Assembly (NCBI GenBank): GCA_015501055.1
Contig: JADNYV010000025.1
Coordinates: forward strand, 248,001-312,000
Source of the DNA: Mucidula mucida
Taxonomy: Eukaryota; Basidiomycota; Agaricomycetes; Agaricales; Physalacriaceae
Direction: 5' to 3'
DNA: 64,000 nucleotides
Shown piece by piece: positions 46,201 through 56,226 of this stretch. The notes beneath the pieces were generated by a model, which saw nothing but the letters and a program-made list of their open reading frames with translations, made no database searches and was not told where the DNA came from. Both the position numbers and the translations under genes were made by a program. Position 1 is the first letter of the stretch. Each line of letters starts with the position of its first letter.

Positions 46201-47662
46201 AGCGAAAAGTTCCTTGAGATTGTTTTGCAAGGGTGTCCCGGTAATGAGGAGTCGACCGCGGGAAATGAAAGAGCGAACAATCTGAGAGAGGATGGAGTCA
46301 ACATTCTTGATCCTGTGAGCCTCGTCGATGACGATATATTCAAAGGAAAACTTCTTGAGCGCGGATTTCTCGATGAGGCATATTTCGTAGGACGTGATGC
46401 AAACTTCGAAATCCTGCGGCATCAGCTTATTGGCGATGATCTCGGCACGTTCATCCTTGGTACCAGTTAAAACGACGGCATTGACATCGGGTGTCCATTT
46501 CTCGAACTCGCGCTGCCAGTTTTGTAGTGTTGATTTAGGAACAACGACGAGGTGAGGTCCAGTGATGTTACGATGATGCTTCAAATAGGACAGAAAAGAT
46601 ATTGTTTGCAGAGTTTTGCCCAGGCCCTATAACGTCGGTGAGCATCATCAGACCCGGGAATATAACACGGACCATCTCATCAGCTAGAATGCCATTCAAA
46701 CCATTATGATGCAAAGAAACCATCCAATTCAGTCCCTGTAACTGATATGCACGCATGAGTCCGTTTATAACTGAAGTTGTTTCAATGAATCAATGGTTCG
46801 AGCGGGTAAGAGACACCCACAAGCAGGGGATTCTTCGAACACAAATGGCTGATCGTTGCCCTCATCAGCTGCTTCTCCGTCCTTTAGTAACTCCTCGTCT
46901 TCTTCCTTCTCGGACCTGCGATGCCGAGTGTTATTGTCCTCGCTGCAGACGCGTGCTTTAGTTAGGCTGCCACATCGAAGAACAACTGGGGACGAACGAA
47001 GCTTTCTTGCGGCCACGTCCTTTAGGTTTTGGCTGAGCGTCCAACATGGCGGCATATTCTGGATCTCGGGCTTTCTAGTGATCGTCCAGGCCAAGTACAC
47101 GATGGTAGCGAAGACTCTCACTCACCCTGATGTCAACGAAGTGTTTGAAAAGTTCAGTTTGCCCTAGTAGATAAGAATATCGCTTGACAGCGTCGGATAA
47201 CTAAGGTGGAGATTAAGCGTGGCGCGTCGCATGCAATTGACAATACGCACCTTTGCTTTGTCCATCTCCTGGCGCTGCGCGTGTAATTTGCCCTCATTTT
47301 CCTTCTTCTTCTGTTTCTTGTCCTTCTTAACGTTAACGTTGACTTGTGAAGGCTCTGGTTGCTTGAGCCACAAAGATGAGCTGTATTGCTGGAAGGATTG
47401 ATAGATGGACCAACGTTTTCGTCTTCTGACTCGTTTCCTTCATAATCATCGTCCGCAGCGTCATCCATAGATTCGCTAGGCTGTTTGAAAGTAGGTGGAG
47501 ATGTTTGTCGCATCGAGTTCGGAGTTCTTACCTGACGCGATATGACATTGCTGGGTACAACGTCGCTGAGGACGTCGTCCTCCATGTTAACGTCCTTAGG
47601 TCCTTCCTAGAGTACAATGAGAGCCGTTACGAATATCTTTGGTTGAGATTACGCACGCTCAT
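43295..47662 (-). CDS. ISWI-type chromatin-remodelling ATPase
   Basis: SNF2-family nucleosome-spacing ATPase. About 23 exons (minus), including 47657-47662 (codes only Met-Ser), 47532-47606, 47251-47480, 47126-47200, 46998-47074, 46821-46942, 46673-46770, 46011-46626, 45236-45404, 45003-45183, 44454-44618 and 43427-43811. About 1080 aa. Helicase motifs: [21 protein letters not shown] (DEAH), [47 protein letters not shown]. The HAND-SANT-SLIDE part follows: [51 protein letters not shown]. Frame breaks in short runs occur near 47393, 45095, 44204, 43593 and 43326 (an extra C hides the natural tail PAKRRKT and TAG 43295-43297). The intron 44403-44453 also mismatches phase by one. The intron 43812-43864 is GC-AG. 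Confidence 0.92.
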
Positions 47663-47969
47663 GGGACGAGCAGATCAGGGATGGTGGTGGTTCTGAGGAG
47701 ACAACGTGACAGTGAGTGACAGACGCGTTTCGATCATTACAGGATTCATGCCGACATCAATTAGACGTGTATATCAACGAGATTCTAGCCCAAGACGCTA
47801 CACATAGTACGCAATAATTCTTCTACTATCTCCAGCTCATTAATGCTCAGTTTGGAGGTGACCAGTGAATGTTTTCGTCGGCGCCACAAGAGTTTTACGA
47901 CTATAACTCAATCATCATACAAGAGAAGGGAGAATTATAAAGTCAATAATTTACACCATTAAATCTAGA
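47663..47969. other. Upstream region of ISWI / 3' flank of mef1
   Basis: About 300 bp. ISWI promoter side; mef1 ends at 47970 on the same strand. No other feature. Confidence 0.5.
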
Positions 47970-50748
47970 TTACTTTTTCGCCTGCGGCATAGTCTTCCTG
48001 TACTCCTCATGCAGCTCCTTCTGCAACGACATGATGACCGGCGCATGAGTCTACCAAAAAAAAATGAGCTTTCGTTAGCGTCAAGAAGACTCTGAGAGCA
48101 TACCTTGTATTCCATGCTGAATTCACCCTTGCCCTGTGTAGCACCCCGGAGCTGATTCGAGTACCCGAACATATCGTTCAAAGCGACCTCGGCGTTACAC
48201 ACAAACTCGTCGTCGCGGACTTCACTATCTACGATGTTTCCTCGGCGAGTCGTAAGACTACCAATAACGACGCCTAAAGAACACAGTGAGCATGACGGCG
48301 AATTGGAGGGAATCACAACAAACTCTGGAATTCGCCCGGGGCAACGACCTCGACGTTCATGATAGGCTCCAATATGATTGGGCGAGCATTGTGGTAGATC
48401 TCACGGAAAGCACCAATTGCTGCCATTCTGAACGCAAGTTCGGAAGAATCAACGTTGTGGTAGGCACCATCCTCCAAAACGAATCGAACGCCACCGATAG
48501 GGTTGCCGGACAAAGTACCCTTTTCCAATGCTTGAAGGAAACCCTGCGAATCGTTAAACCCTGGTTAAGTCAATAGCACGAACATACTTACTCTTTCGAC
48601 ACCGGGAATGTACTGCTCAGGAATAACACCGCCGACAACACGGTCGACGAATTCGGCTCCCTCGGGGATGGGTTCCATGTATCCCATAATACGGGCAAAC
48701 TGACCAGCACCGCCCGTTTGCTTCTTGTGGGTGAAACTGAACGATGCGCGCTCTGTGATGGTTTCCCGGAAAGCAACCCTCGGCTTTCCAGTTGAGCACG
48801 CAACGTTGTACTCTCGCTTCATGCGCTCGACGTAGATCTCTAGATGAAGTTCTCCCATTCCAGATATAATTGTCTAAGGGCAATGTCAGTACGAGTCGAG
48901 CTGTGACTCGGAAGGACAAACCTCTTTACTCTCGCTGTCCATATGCACACGGAAAGTGGGATCCTCCTTCTTGAATCGGTTAAGGGCCTTTGAAAAGTTG
49001 GGTGTCTCCTTTCCGTCCATCTTAAGAGCGAGAGAAATGACGGGCTCCGGGACGAACATTGATTCCTAAATGACCATCAGTAGGTGTCGTGTCTGTGGTA
49101 GGAAAGCCCAACCATAGAGAAACTTGTTGTTCCATCCGTGAAGGTATCACCAGAAGAACATTCAACGCCGAATATAGCGCAAATTTCACCGGGGCCAATT
49201 GAGTCGATATCCTCCATTTCATTACTGTGCATCCTGACGAGACGAGGCACTTTGACCTTCTTGCCACTGCGCGCGTTGTAGATGACGTTGGCACGCTTAA
49301 GAGTTCCCTGATACACGCGCATGTAGGTGAGTTGTCCGAATCGTCCTTCTTCCAGCTTGAACGCCAAGCCGACGAGGGGAGCATTCGCGGCGGGATATAA
49401 AGGCACTTGGGGAGCATCAACGGGCAGTTCGGTGTCGTGCGCAACTACTGAAGACTCCGCAGGATTGGGCAAGTAAGCGCAGACTCCATCAAGAAGAGGC
49501 TGTACCGCAGTGTTCTTGACGGCTGAACCCATGAAGACCGGTGAAAACTTGAGCCCAATAGTAGCCCGGCGAATAGCTTGAGCAAGTATCTCGTTGCTGA
49601 TCGGTTCATCCATCACAAACAGCTCGCCTACTTCCTCGTCGACGTCAGCAATTTGTTCAATGAGTTCGGCGCGTTTCTTCTGGGCCAGTTCGAGGATATT
49701 AGCGGGAATTTCGTCCTTGATTACAACGTCGATGCTAAGAGAACTTTAGAACTTTGGAGGCAAGTGCGTAATGAGAGAGCGTACCCCTTGACACCCTCGT
49801 TGTAGATGGCACGCCAATGAACGAGATCGACAACACCACAGAAATCTGCTTCAGCGCCTATGGGTACTTGGACGGCAGCTGCAGGCATCCTTAGCTTTGT
49901 GCGAATTTGGTCGACAATACGCCATGGGTTAGCACCAGGTCTGGGAGAATATTAATGGATGCAAACATGAAGAGAGACGCGTCAGACCTGTCCATCTTGT
50001 TGACGAAGGAAATTCGGGGAACATGATACCGTCTCATTTGCCGATCGACCGTGGTTGTTTGACTCTGCAAAACGGTCAATACGTGGTTTTCATCTCTGAT
50101 AATAAGCTCACCTGGACACCAGCAACAGCGCAGAGAACCAGAATGGCGCCATCCAGGACACGAAGAGCTCGCTCTACTTCTATTGTGAAATCGACGTGTC
50201 CTACACGAACAAGTCAGACTAAACTCGAACACAAATGAAATGAATGTACCAGGCGTGTCTATAATATTGATAGCGTACTTGTTCTTCTCTCCCGAGATGG
50301 GTTCCGTGGCTTCCCAATCACAGAATGTTGCTGCGCTTTGAATGGTGATGCCCTTTTCGCGTTCCAAATCCATACTGTCCATTTTGGCACCGACATTATC
50401 GCGTCCACGGACCTAGAGGTGTATTAGTAGGCTGGGCGCGAAAGAGGGTATGCACGCACTTCATGAATGTCACGAATCCTTCCGGTGTAATACAGAATTC
50501 GCTCCGTCAGTGTCGTCTTTCCAGAGTCAATGTGTGCAGAAACACCAATGTTCCTTGAAAGCGCAAGCGCTGGTGGTCCTGCTCCGTCAACGTATGTCTA
50601 GGGTCCGGTGGAGGAGGAGGGGCAAGCTCGTCTTCGTCCTCCTTGAGAGCTGTGGCGGTCGACGCCCAACGGCTGCATAAGAAAAGAGACTAGAAAGCCG
50701 CGCAGACCTGTGGGAGCACGGCCGACCAAACGACCTGCTCAACAACAT
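47970..50748 (-). CDS. mef1: Mitochondrial translation elongation factor G (EF-G1/Mef1)
   Basis: GTPase that drives ribosome translocation in mitochondria. Twelve exons (minus): 50708-50748, 50460-50672, 50250-50412, 50112-50200, 49988-50064, 49785-49940, 49113-49734, 48922-49065, 48592-48873, 48324-48543, 48104-48273, 47970-48050; 752 aa. An Arg/Ser presequence ([18 protein letters not shown]) suggests mitochondrial targeting. G motifs: [19 protein letters not shown] (P-loop), [41 protein letters not shown]. Domain IV has [18 protein letters not shown] and [16 protein letters not shown]; the end is [13 protein letters not shown]. One base is missing in the run at about 50558, just before the P-loop strand. 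The first intron is only 35 nt, so exon 1 is tentative. Confidence 0.95.
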
Positions 50749-50854
50749 TGCCAACAACTACTCGTCGTCGCGAAACAAAAATTGGCGCGGAACGGAGTTT
50801 GAAAAAGGGCCGGTCACAATTTCGGTGACGCATCTGGACACGTCTATATACACC
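50749..50854. promoter_or_regulatory. Bidirectional promoter mef1/sec13
   Basis: 106 bp between two divergent ATGs. TATATA occurs at about 50845-50850, close to the sec13 start. Both genes are housekeeping. Confidence 0.55.
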
Positions 50855-52041
50855 ATGGTAAGTCCCGCTCGACGGCGTGTTCGATGGCGCTGAGCCGTGT
50901 CTATGCAGCCTACAACGTCCGTATCAGACTCGGTCCCCATAGAAACCTCCCATGAGGATATGATAGTCAGTGCGGTTTCCGAATTCCGTTCTTGTGCTCA
51001 CCGTGAGCAGCATGATGCCCAACTGGACTATTACGGAAAACGTCTCGCGACTTGCTCCTCGGACCGCACAGTCAAGGTCTTTGATGTTGTTGACGGAGAT
51101 ACACAGAGAACGGGCGGGCATACACTGAAAGGGTACGTTATATTTTGTTCAACTTTACTCACAGCTGAACAACTTCATAGACACACTGGTCCTGTCTGGC
51201 AGGTTGCCTGGGCACACCCCAAGTTTGGAAATATACTCGCGTCTTGCTCGTACGATGGAAAAGCACTCATCTGGAAAGAGCAGCCAGGGCAGGGTTCTGC
51301 TGGTGGTGGATGGTCCAAGATAAAAGAACACACTCTGCACACAGCGTCAGGTGAGCCTCCCCAAATCATTCCTTTCACTATTTACACGTCTTTTCAGTCA
51401 ACTCTGTGTCCTGGGCGCCTCACGAAATTGGTGCCATTCTCGCCTGCGCGTCTTCGGATGGCAAACTCTCTGTGCTCTCTTTTAAAAATGACGGTCAGTG
51501 GGACGCCGCCATGTTCACCGCCCACGGAATTGGCTGCAATGCTGTCTCTTGGGCTCCTCCTCACCCGCCCGCCTCGCTCATCTCACCTCAATCCACGACC
51601 ACGACCCCAATCAAGCGTTTCGCGTCTGCCGGCTGCGACAACCTTGTAAAAATATGGGGCTATCGTGAAGACTCTCAGTCGTGGGTTGAAGAAGAGACTC
51701 TTGAAGGCCACACCGACTGGGTTCGTGACGTTGCGTGGGCACCGAGCATTGGCCTTCCTCGCAGTTACATCGCCACGGCCTCCCAAGATCGTACTGTTCT
51801 TATTTGGACCAAGGACGGAGCTGGTCCATGGGTCAAGAATCAGCTATATCCTCCACCTGCCGCTCCACAGGCTGGTGCTGTTCCTGCGAAGAGTACGGGT
51901 AGATTCGACGATGTGGTCTGGCGGGTGTCGTGGAGTTTGGCTGGCAATCTTCTCGCGGTCAGTTGTGGCGATGGAAAGGTCACCCTCTGGAAGGAAACCC
52001 TAAAGGGAGAGTGGGAGTGTGTCAGCGACATGGACAGCTAA
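50855..52041 (+). CDS. sec13: Sec13, WD40 protein of COPII coat and nuclear pore
   Basis: Six-bladed WD40 protein that pairs with Sec31 in COPII and with Nup145C in the Y complex. Exons 50855-50857 (the ATG alone), 50909-50965, 51011-51132, 51181-51350 and 51398-52041 give 331 aa. Family-specific strings: [131 protein letters not shown]. Unbroken. The start codon being its own exon is unusual but the phase and N-terminal alignment require it. Confidence 0.97.
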
Positions 52042-52165
52042 TTTTTTGTATGTTTTGGAATCAGGATGTTTTGCGCTCTCCGGGTGCCAATATCAAAATA
52101 TATATCATTTTCGACGGATATGAGTGGCAGAAGAACAAGACCACGACTAGCACTACACGCGCAAT

Positions 52166-53237
52166 CTACGTCTCTACTTGCTTTTCTACAGACTTGAAAT
52201 TACGCTTCAACTGACGGCCTTCTCTCCTGTTGTACCGTCTGCGCTGCTCGCCCTCGGACTTATTCCTCCGCGTCAACTTTCGTTTCCTTGTCTTCTGAAT
52301 CTTGGGCGGATCCCCATCAGGTATTGAGAGGAGTTCATCGTCGTATTGAGCGATGGATTTGGCCAGCGTGTTCCGCGCTCTTAGACCTGTTTGAAGACGC
52401 TCACTGGCAGCTGAGCGGGACATTAGAATCGAGGAATTCTCGCAAATGAATGACTGCTTACACGGTAAGTTGTCATCATCGCCGTACATGGATCGAAGGC
52501 GGCGTTCTGCGTTTTGAATCACACTGCAAGAGCAGGTCAGACGAGGGGAAAAATAAGTGCAATGTATGATGCAACGCACGTCGGATCCATCATGTTCTCG
52601 CTGCCTACCACTTGAAGAACATACTTCCAGTCGATGGGGTTCAGCCGATTCTGCAGACTATCCGCCCTCGACTGAGTATACGAAGCAATCACAGCTAAAA
52701 TCGAGTCGAGGAAACTCGAAGTGCGAGCGCAAAATGAGGCAGATATTCCTCTTTATCAACATCATCGTCACTATCAGCATCATCACCATCATCGTCCTGC
52801 TGAATCTTGGACATCATGACCGAGATTTCCTCTTGGAGAGTCCATTCTGGCTTCGACACGTCCTCGAGGAGAAGAGGCCATTTCGTCAACGCTACCTTCA
52901 ATTTCTGCCTTTTTTTGTCTGAGATGGGGATGGGAGGGGGAGATGCGGAGCTTTTGCGCTTCAAAGCGCCCGAGGGAGGCGGGCTCGTGCTGGGTCCCGC
53001 GATGGGTGATGTGGGCCGAAGGGAGTCACTGCCTTCTTCGTCGGACGCATTTTGGGAAAAGGGCTCCTCATGGTAGTAGTCCGCGCCGTTCTCTTGATAG
53101 TGCCGCGAAAGCTGCGTCGTGAGGTCCATGGTGTTGCTAGTCCGCAAGGCGCGTAGGAGCGCACTATATTCGGTCAGCTCAGAGTGCAGCTCTGGCGCGA
53201 CGCGGCGGGCTTTGCTTTTGCCTTTGCCTTTCTCCAT
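52166..53237 (-). CDS. Basic nuclear-type protein, possibly Rrn9-like Pol I factor
   Basis: Exons (minus) 52716-53237, 52580-52671, 52462-52523 and 52166-52410 give 306 aa. It starts MEKGKGKSKARRVAP. A serine/proline and KRK-rich linker precedes KVALTKWPLLLEDVSKPEWT-L-QEEI, which resembles the PxWxLxDE segment of Rrn9 (RNA polymerase I upstream activation factor). Then NPIDWKYVLQVVGSENMM and a highly basic tail (KTRKRKLTRRNKSEG, RRRYNRREGRQLKR), suggesting a nuclear or nucleolar site. Family assignment is by pattern memory only. Tail-to-tail with sec13, 124 bp apart. Confidence 0.55.
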
Positions 53238-53487
53238 GTCGTTTCTACGGAAGGGAAAAATCAATACCAGTTTGGACCAAGTCTGAATACAAGTACTGAA
53301 TCTGAGATGGAGGTTTGTACGAACTTCCTAAGTTCGCTTGCGCGTGACCCCCGATCACGCCTAACTCCTTTCCGACCTCCATGCTTGTCCGTCTGTATAA
53401 CTGCCGTGGTCTCCCTCAAAGTCAGTCTGTCGTTCCTCTTGCCATTTGCCATCGGCGAATGGTCAACACGACTGCAGCGATAAACGT

Positions 53488-54420
53488 ATGATGCTTCCTT
53501 ACATGCTGGACAAGTTGTCGATGACTGCCAGGAACGCGCGAAAGAAACGGACCAGATCAATGTCCCGGACGCGTACCTGGACACCGTCTTAGCCAATTTT
53601 AATCAGGTCCGAGCTGAAGAAAGGAAAATGCGGGCGTCAGAGCGGGAGGACTGGGCGTTGGAGCGGGAGCGCTGGGCGTCGGAGCGGGAGCGCTGGGCGT
53701 CAGAGCGGGAGGGCTGGGCTGATGAGCGAATCCAGTTGCAAAAAGTATGGGCAAACGAAAGACAAGAAGAGCTTATCACTAGAATGGAGGCACGGTTAAA
53801 ATGTATGACAATCATGGAGGTATGCACGCACCCTCGAAGAGTCCTCAAAAATTCCCATCTCCATTTCTGCAGAGAGATGTTGTCGATGCAAAGGTTGAAG
53901 TGGCCAAAATGCAGGGCAACATGAGTATTCAAACTGGGTTTGGCATTTTGGTGAGTGTTTAAGTCACAAAAGTGCAGTTAGTATTCATAAATGCTAGAAA
54001 TCATTGCCCTGGTTGACCAGAACAGAGTCAAAATCAATGGGACTGGTGTACAAGCCACTATCGACGCAATCGTAGCCGGACGCCTTAATGAACCAAAACT
54101 GATAAGGCTGAGTGGACACCGCGGTGTCCTATTTGCAGAGGCACGAGCGGACGTTCTGGCCAAGCTCAGCCCATCCGGCCGATTGCCTGCTTCCCAGATC
54201 AACAAAGCATTGAAAGTGATATATAATGAGACACATGATGTGAGTGCTGAAGTCAATCCGATTGAGTTGAATGAGGGAGACTATACGCCAGCGGAGGCAA
54301 TTGCTATCATGAGTGTTTTCCTTTTCATTCACCGTCTTATTCGTTGCAATCTTGACATTGCATATACTAGCAAACACAACCAGATACGGTTCAAATTATC
54401 TCAATTACCATAGCATGTAG
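53488..54420 (+). CDS. Orphan coiled-coil protein with heptad repeats
   Basis: Approximate model: a first exon from about 53488 to 53818, then 53872-53950, 53998-54310 and 54368-54420. Readable pieces: DQINVPDAYLDTVLANFN, the repeat block, then VVDAKVEVAKMQGNMSIQTG, IIALVDQNRVKINGTGVQAT, LIRLSGHRGVLFAEARADVL and KVIYNETHDVSAEVNPIEL. The second half looks folded and conserved but I do not recognise it. Two junctions fail by one base (about 53508, and the intron ending 53997), in line with the single-base breaks elsewhere in the window. Start codon and first exon are uncertain. Confidence 0.5.
53640..53723 (+). repeat. Four tandem 21-nt repeats encoding a heptad
   Basis: Units of GAGCGGGAG-x-x-x-TGGGCG-x-x-x encode E-R-E-x-W-A-x four times. 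A 7-residue period with W and A in fixed positions suits one coiled-coil turn pair per unit. Confidence 0.92.
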
Positions 54421-54527
54421 TGGAAGTGCAAAGCATGTTTTGACATTGGAAGCTTAAAGTTCAATAACCGATGCAGTAAAGCCGGATATCATCATACCCG
54501 AAATCCCTCTTGCTCGCTCCCTTCATC

Positions 54528-55870
54528 ATGTCTATGGATCCCAAGAATCCCAATAGCTTCTGTCTCAGGGAAATATCGCTCACTACTGGCCGAGACTATC
54601 AATTCGTGGATGAAGTACCCGACAACTACAGCGATACAGCCTACACGCCGACGCTTCTATGCCTTCATGGGTTTCCCGATCTCTGGCAAGCTGCTCTCTC
54701 ACCGGTGCTCTGTCTTATTATAATCCAAAACACTGGCAGGTACGGCTGGCGCCACCAAATTGGACCTTGGGTACGCAGCGGCTACCGCGTCGTTGTACCG
54801 ACCATGCTGGGATATGGGGAAACCGACAAGCCCTCGTCGCCAGCGGAGTACACGATGAAGAAGCTCTGCGCGGACCTCGTCGCCTTGCTGGACTTTTTGA
54901 ACATTGAGAAGCCTGTTAGTGGGTTTGTCTAACTCGGTTCGGACGCGCCGTTACACGTCAGAATAGGTGGTTATCGGTCATGATTGGGGCGCGTATACTG
55001 CGGCGCGATTTGCGCTTTGGCATCCGAGCAGGTTGAATGCTTTGGTTATGTATGTGTGTCGTTTGCTGATGGATGGGATGTTGACTGACTTTGTGTGTTA
55101 GAATGTCGGTTCCGTATATACCCCCGTCGCGTGAACACGTCTCGATTCATGAGATTGCGAAACGCGTGCCCAAACTGAGGTATCAAGCGTATTTCAGTGA
55201 TCCCAATTTCACACCGCAAGTGGAAGAGATGGTAATTGGTTTTGCACGTACAAGACCACGTTGAATAATGGGTTTTATCATTATAGTTGGCGCCGTTCTT
55301 GAAGATGGTTTGGTCCGTTCCCGGAACAAATCCTGGTGTGAGTTTCACACAAGTTGAGGATTGGGGTCAAATCAATCACGAAGAGTTGAATAAAGTGCCA
55401 TTATTGTTGACTCCCGAGGTTCGGCGTATGTTTGTGGATGCTTGAGCGTACTCTGACTATATTCTTCTCCAGGAGTTTAGCTACTATCATAATGAATTGA
55501 AGAAGGGTATGAACGGTCCCTTGAACTACTACCGCACAGACAAGCTTCGGCACGACGAGGAGAAAGGTGCGGAGTAAAGGTCTCCTCGGGACGTCATTTA
55601 ATTTTCGTTTCCATTATAGCGGCCGGGTTGCCCTCCCATCTGCGCGATGATTTACCGGTGCTCTTCCTGTGGGGCACAAAGGATCCAACGACGGTCGCGT
55701 CTTCTATTGCGAAGGCGCATAAATTCATCCCCCGTCTGCAGGATATAGCGCTGGAAGGAAAGGGACATTGGATACAGGTGGAGGCCAAGGAGGAAGTGAC
55801 ACGGCAGGTACTGACGTGGCTGGACACGCTATCGCTTCGGCAGAGTGTGTATTCGAAAGCCAAAATGTGA
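54528..55870 (+). CDS. Epoxide hydrolase-type alpha/beta hydrolase
   Basis: Likely soluble epoxide hydrolase, opening epoxides to diols. Exons 54528-54685, 54740-54914, 54967-55049, 55102-55231, 55287-55418, 55473-55566 and 55620-55870 give 340 aa. Motifs: oxyanion LCLHGFPDLWYGWRHQI, PTMLGYGETDKPSSPAEYT, nucleophile VIGHDWGAYTAARF (Asp, as in epoxide hydrolases and dehalogenases rather than Ser), cap tyrosines in FSYYHNE and LNYYRTDKL, and His in EGKGHWIQVEA. The acid is probably the Asp of GTKDPTT. The first intron starts GCAAGC (GC-AG); TG+G restores W in the DLW motif. No targeting signal seen. Confidence 0.93.
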
Positions 55871-56226
55871 TAGGCTCCCAGACATTTACATGGCCGAGAT
55901 GAATGACATTGTATGCAGTCGGTCCTTTGTTGAGTAAGAGAGAGAACGAAAGAAACCATACTCGGAGCCTGCGGCCAAGCGCTGAGTCACCCAACACTGG
56001 TTGATCGGCAAATTCCCTTGTCAAGTCTCTTTCAACTCTCCTCCTCCCACCAACGACCGCCAGAAACTTGGCTCATCCTTCCATTCTCCTGCTTTCGCTG
56101 CCCTATAATTGCTTTACCCAACAAATTCTACTATTCTCCTTCATTTTACATTCAATAATCACCCCCTTTCGCTGGTAAGCTATCATTTTATCGGTATCTT
56201 TTTCCTCTCAAGTTTTCCTTCCAGAT
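55871..56226 (+). promoter_or_regulatory. Upstream region of the Btz-like gene with probable 5'UTR intron
   Basis: Strongly pyrimidine-rich from 56030 on, typical of highly expressed fungal genes. GTAAGC at 56175 and TTCCAG ending at 56224 define a likely 50-nt 5'UTR intron, closing 2 nt before the ATG at 56227. Confidence 0.6.
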
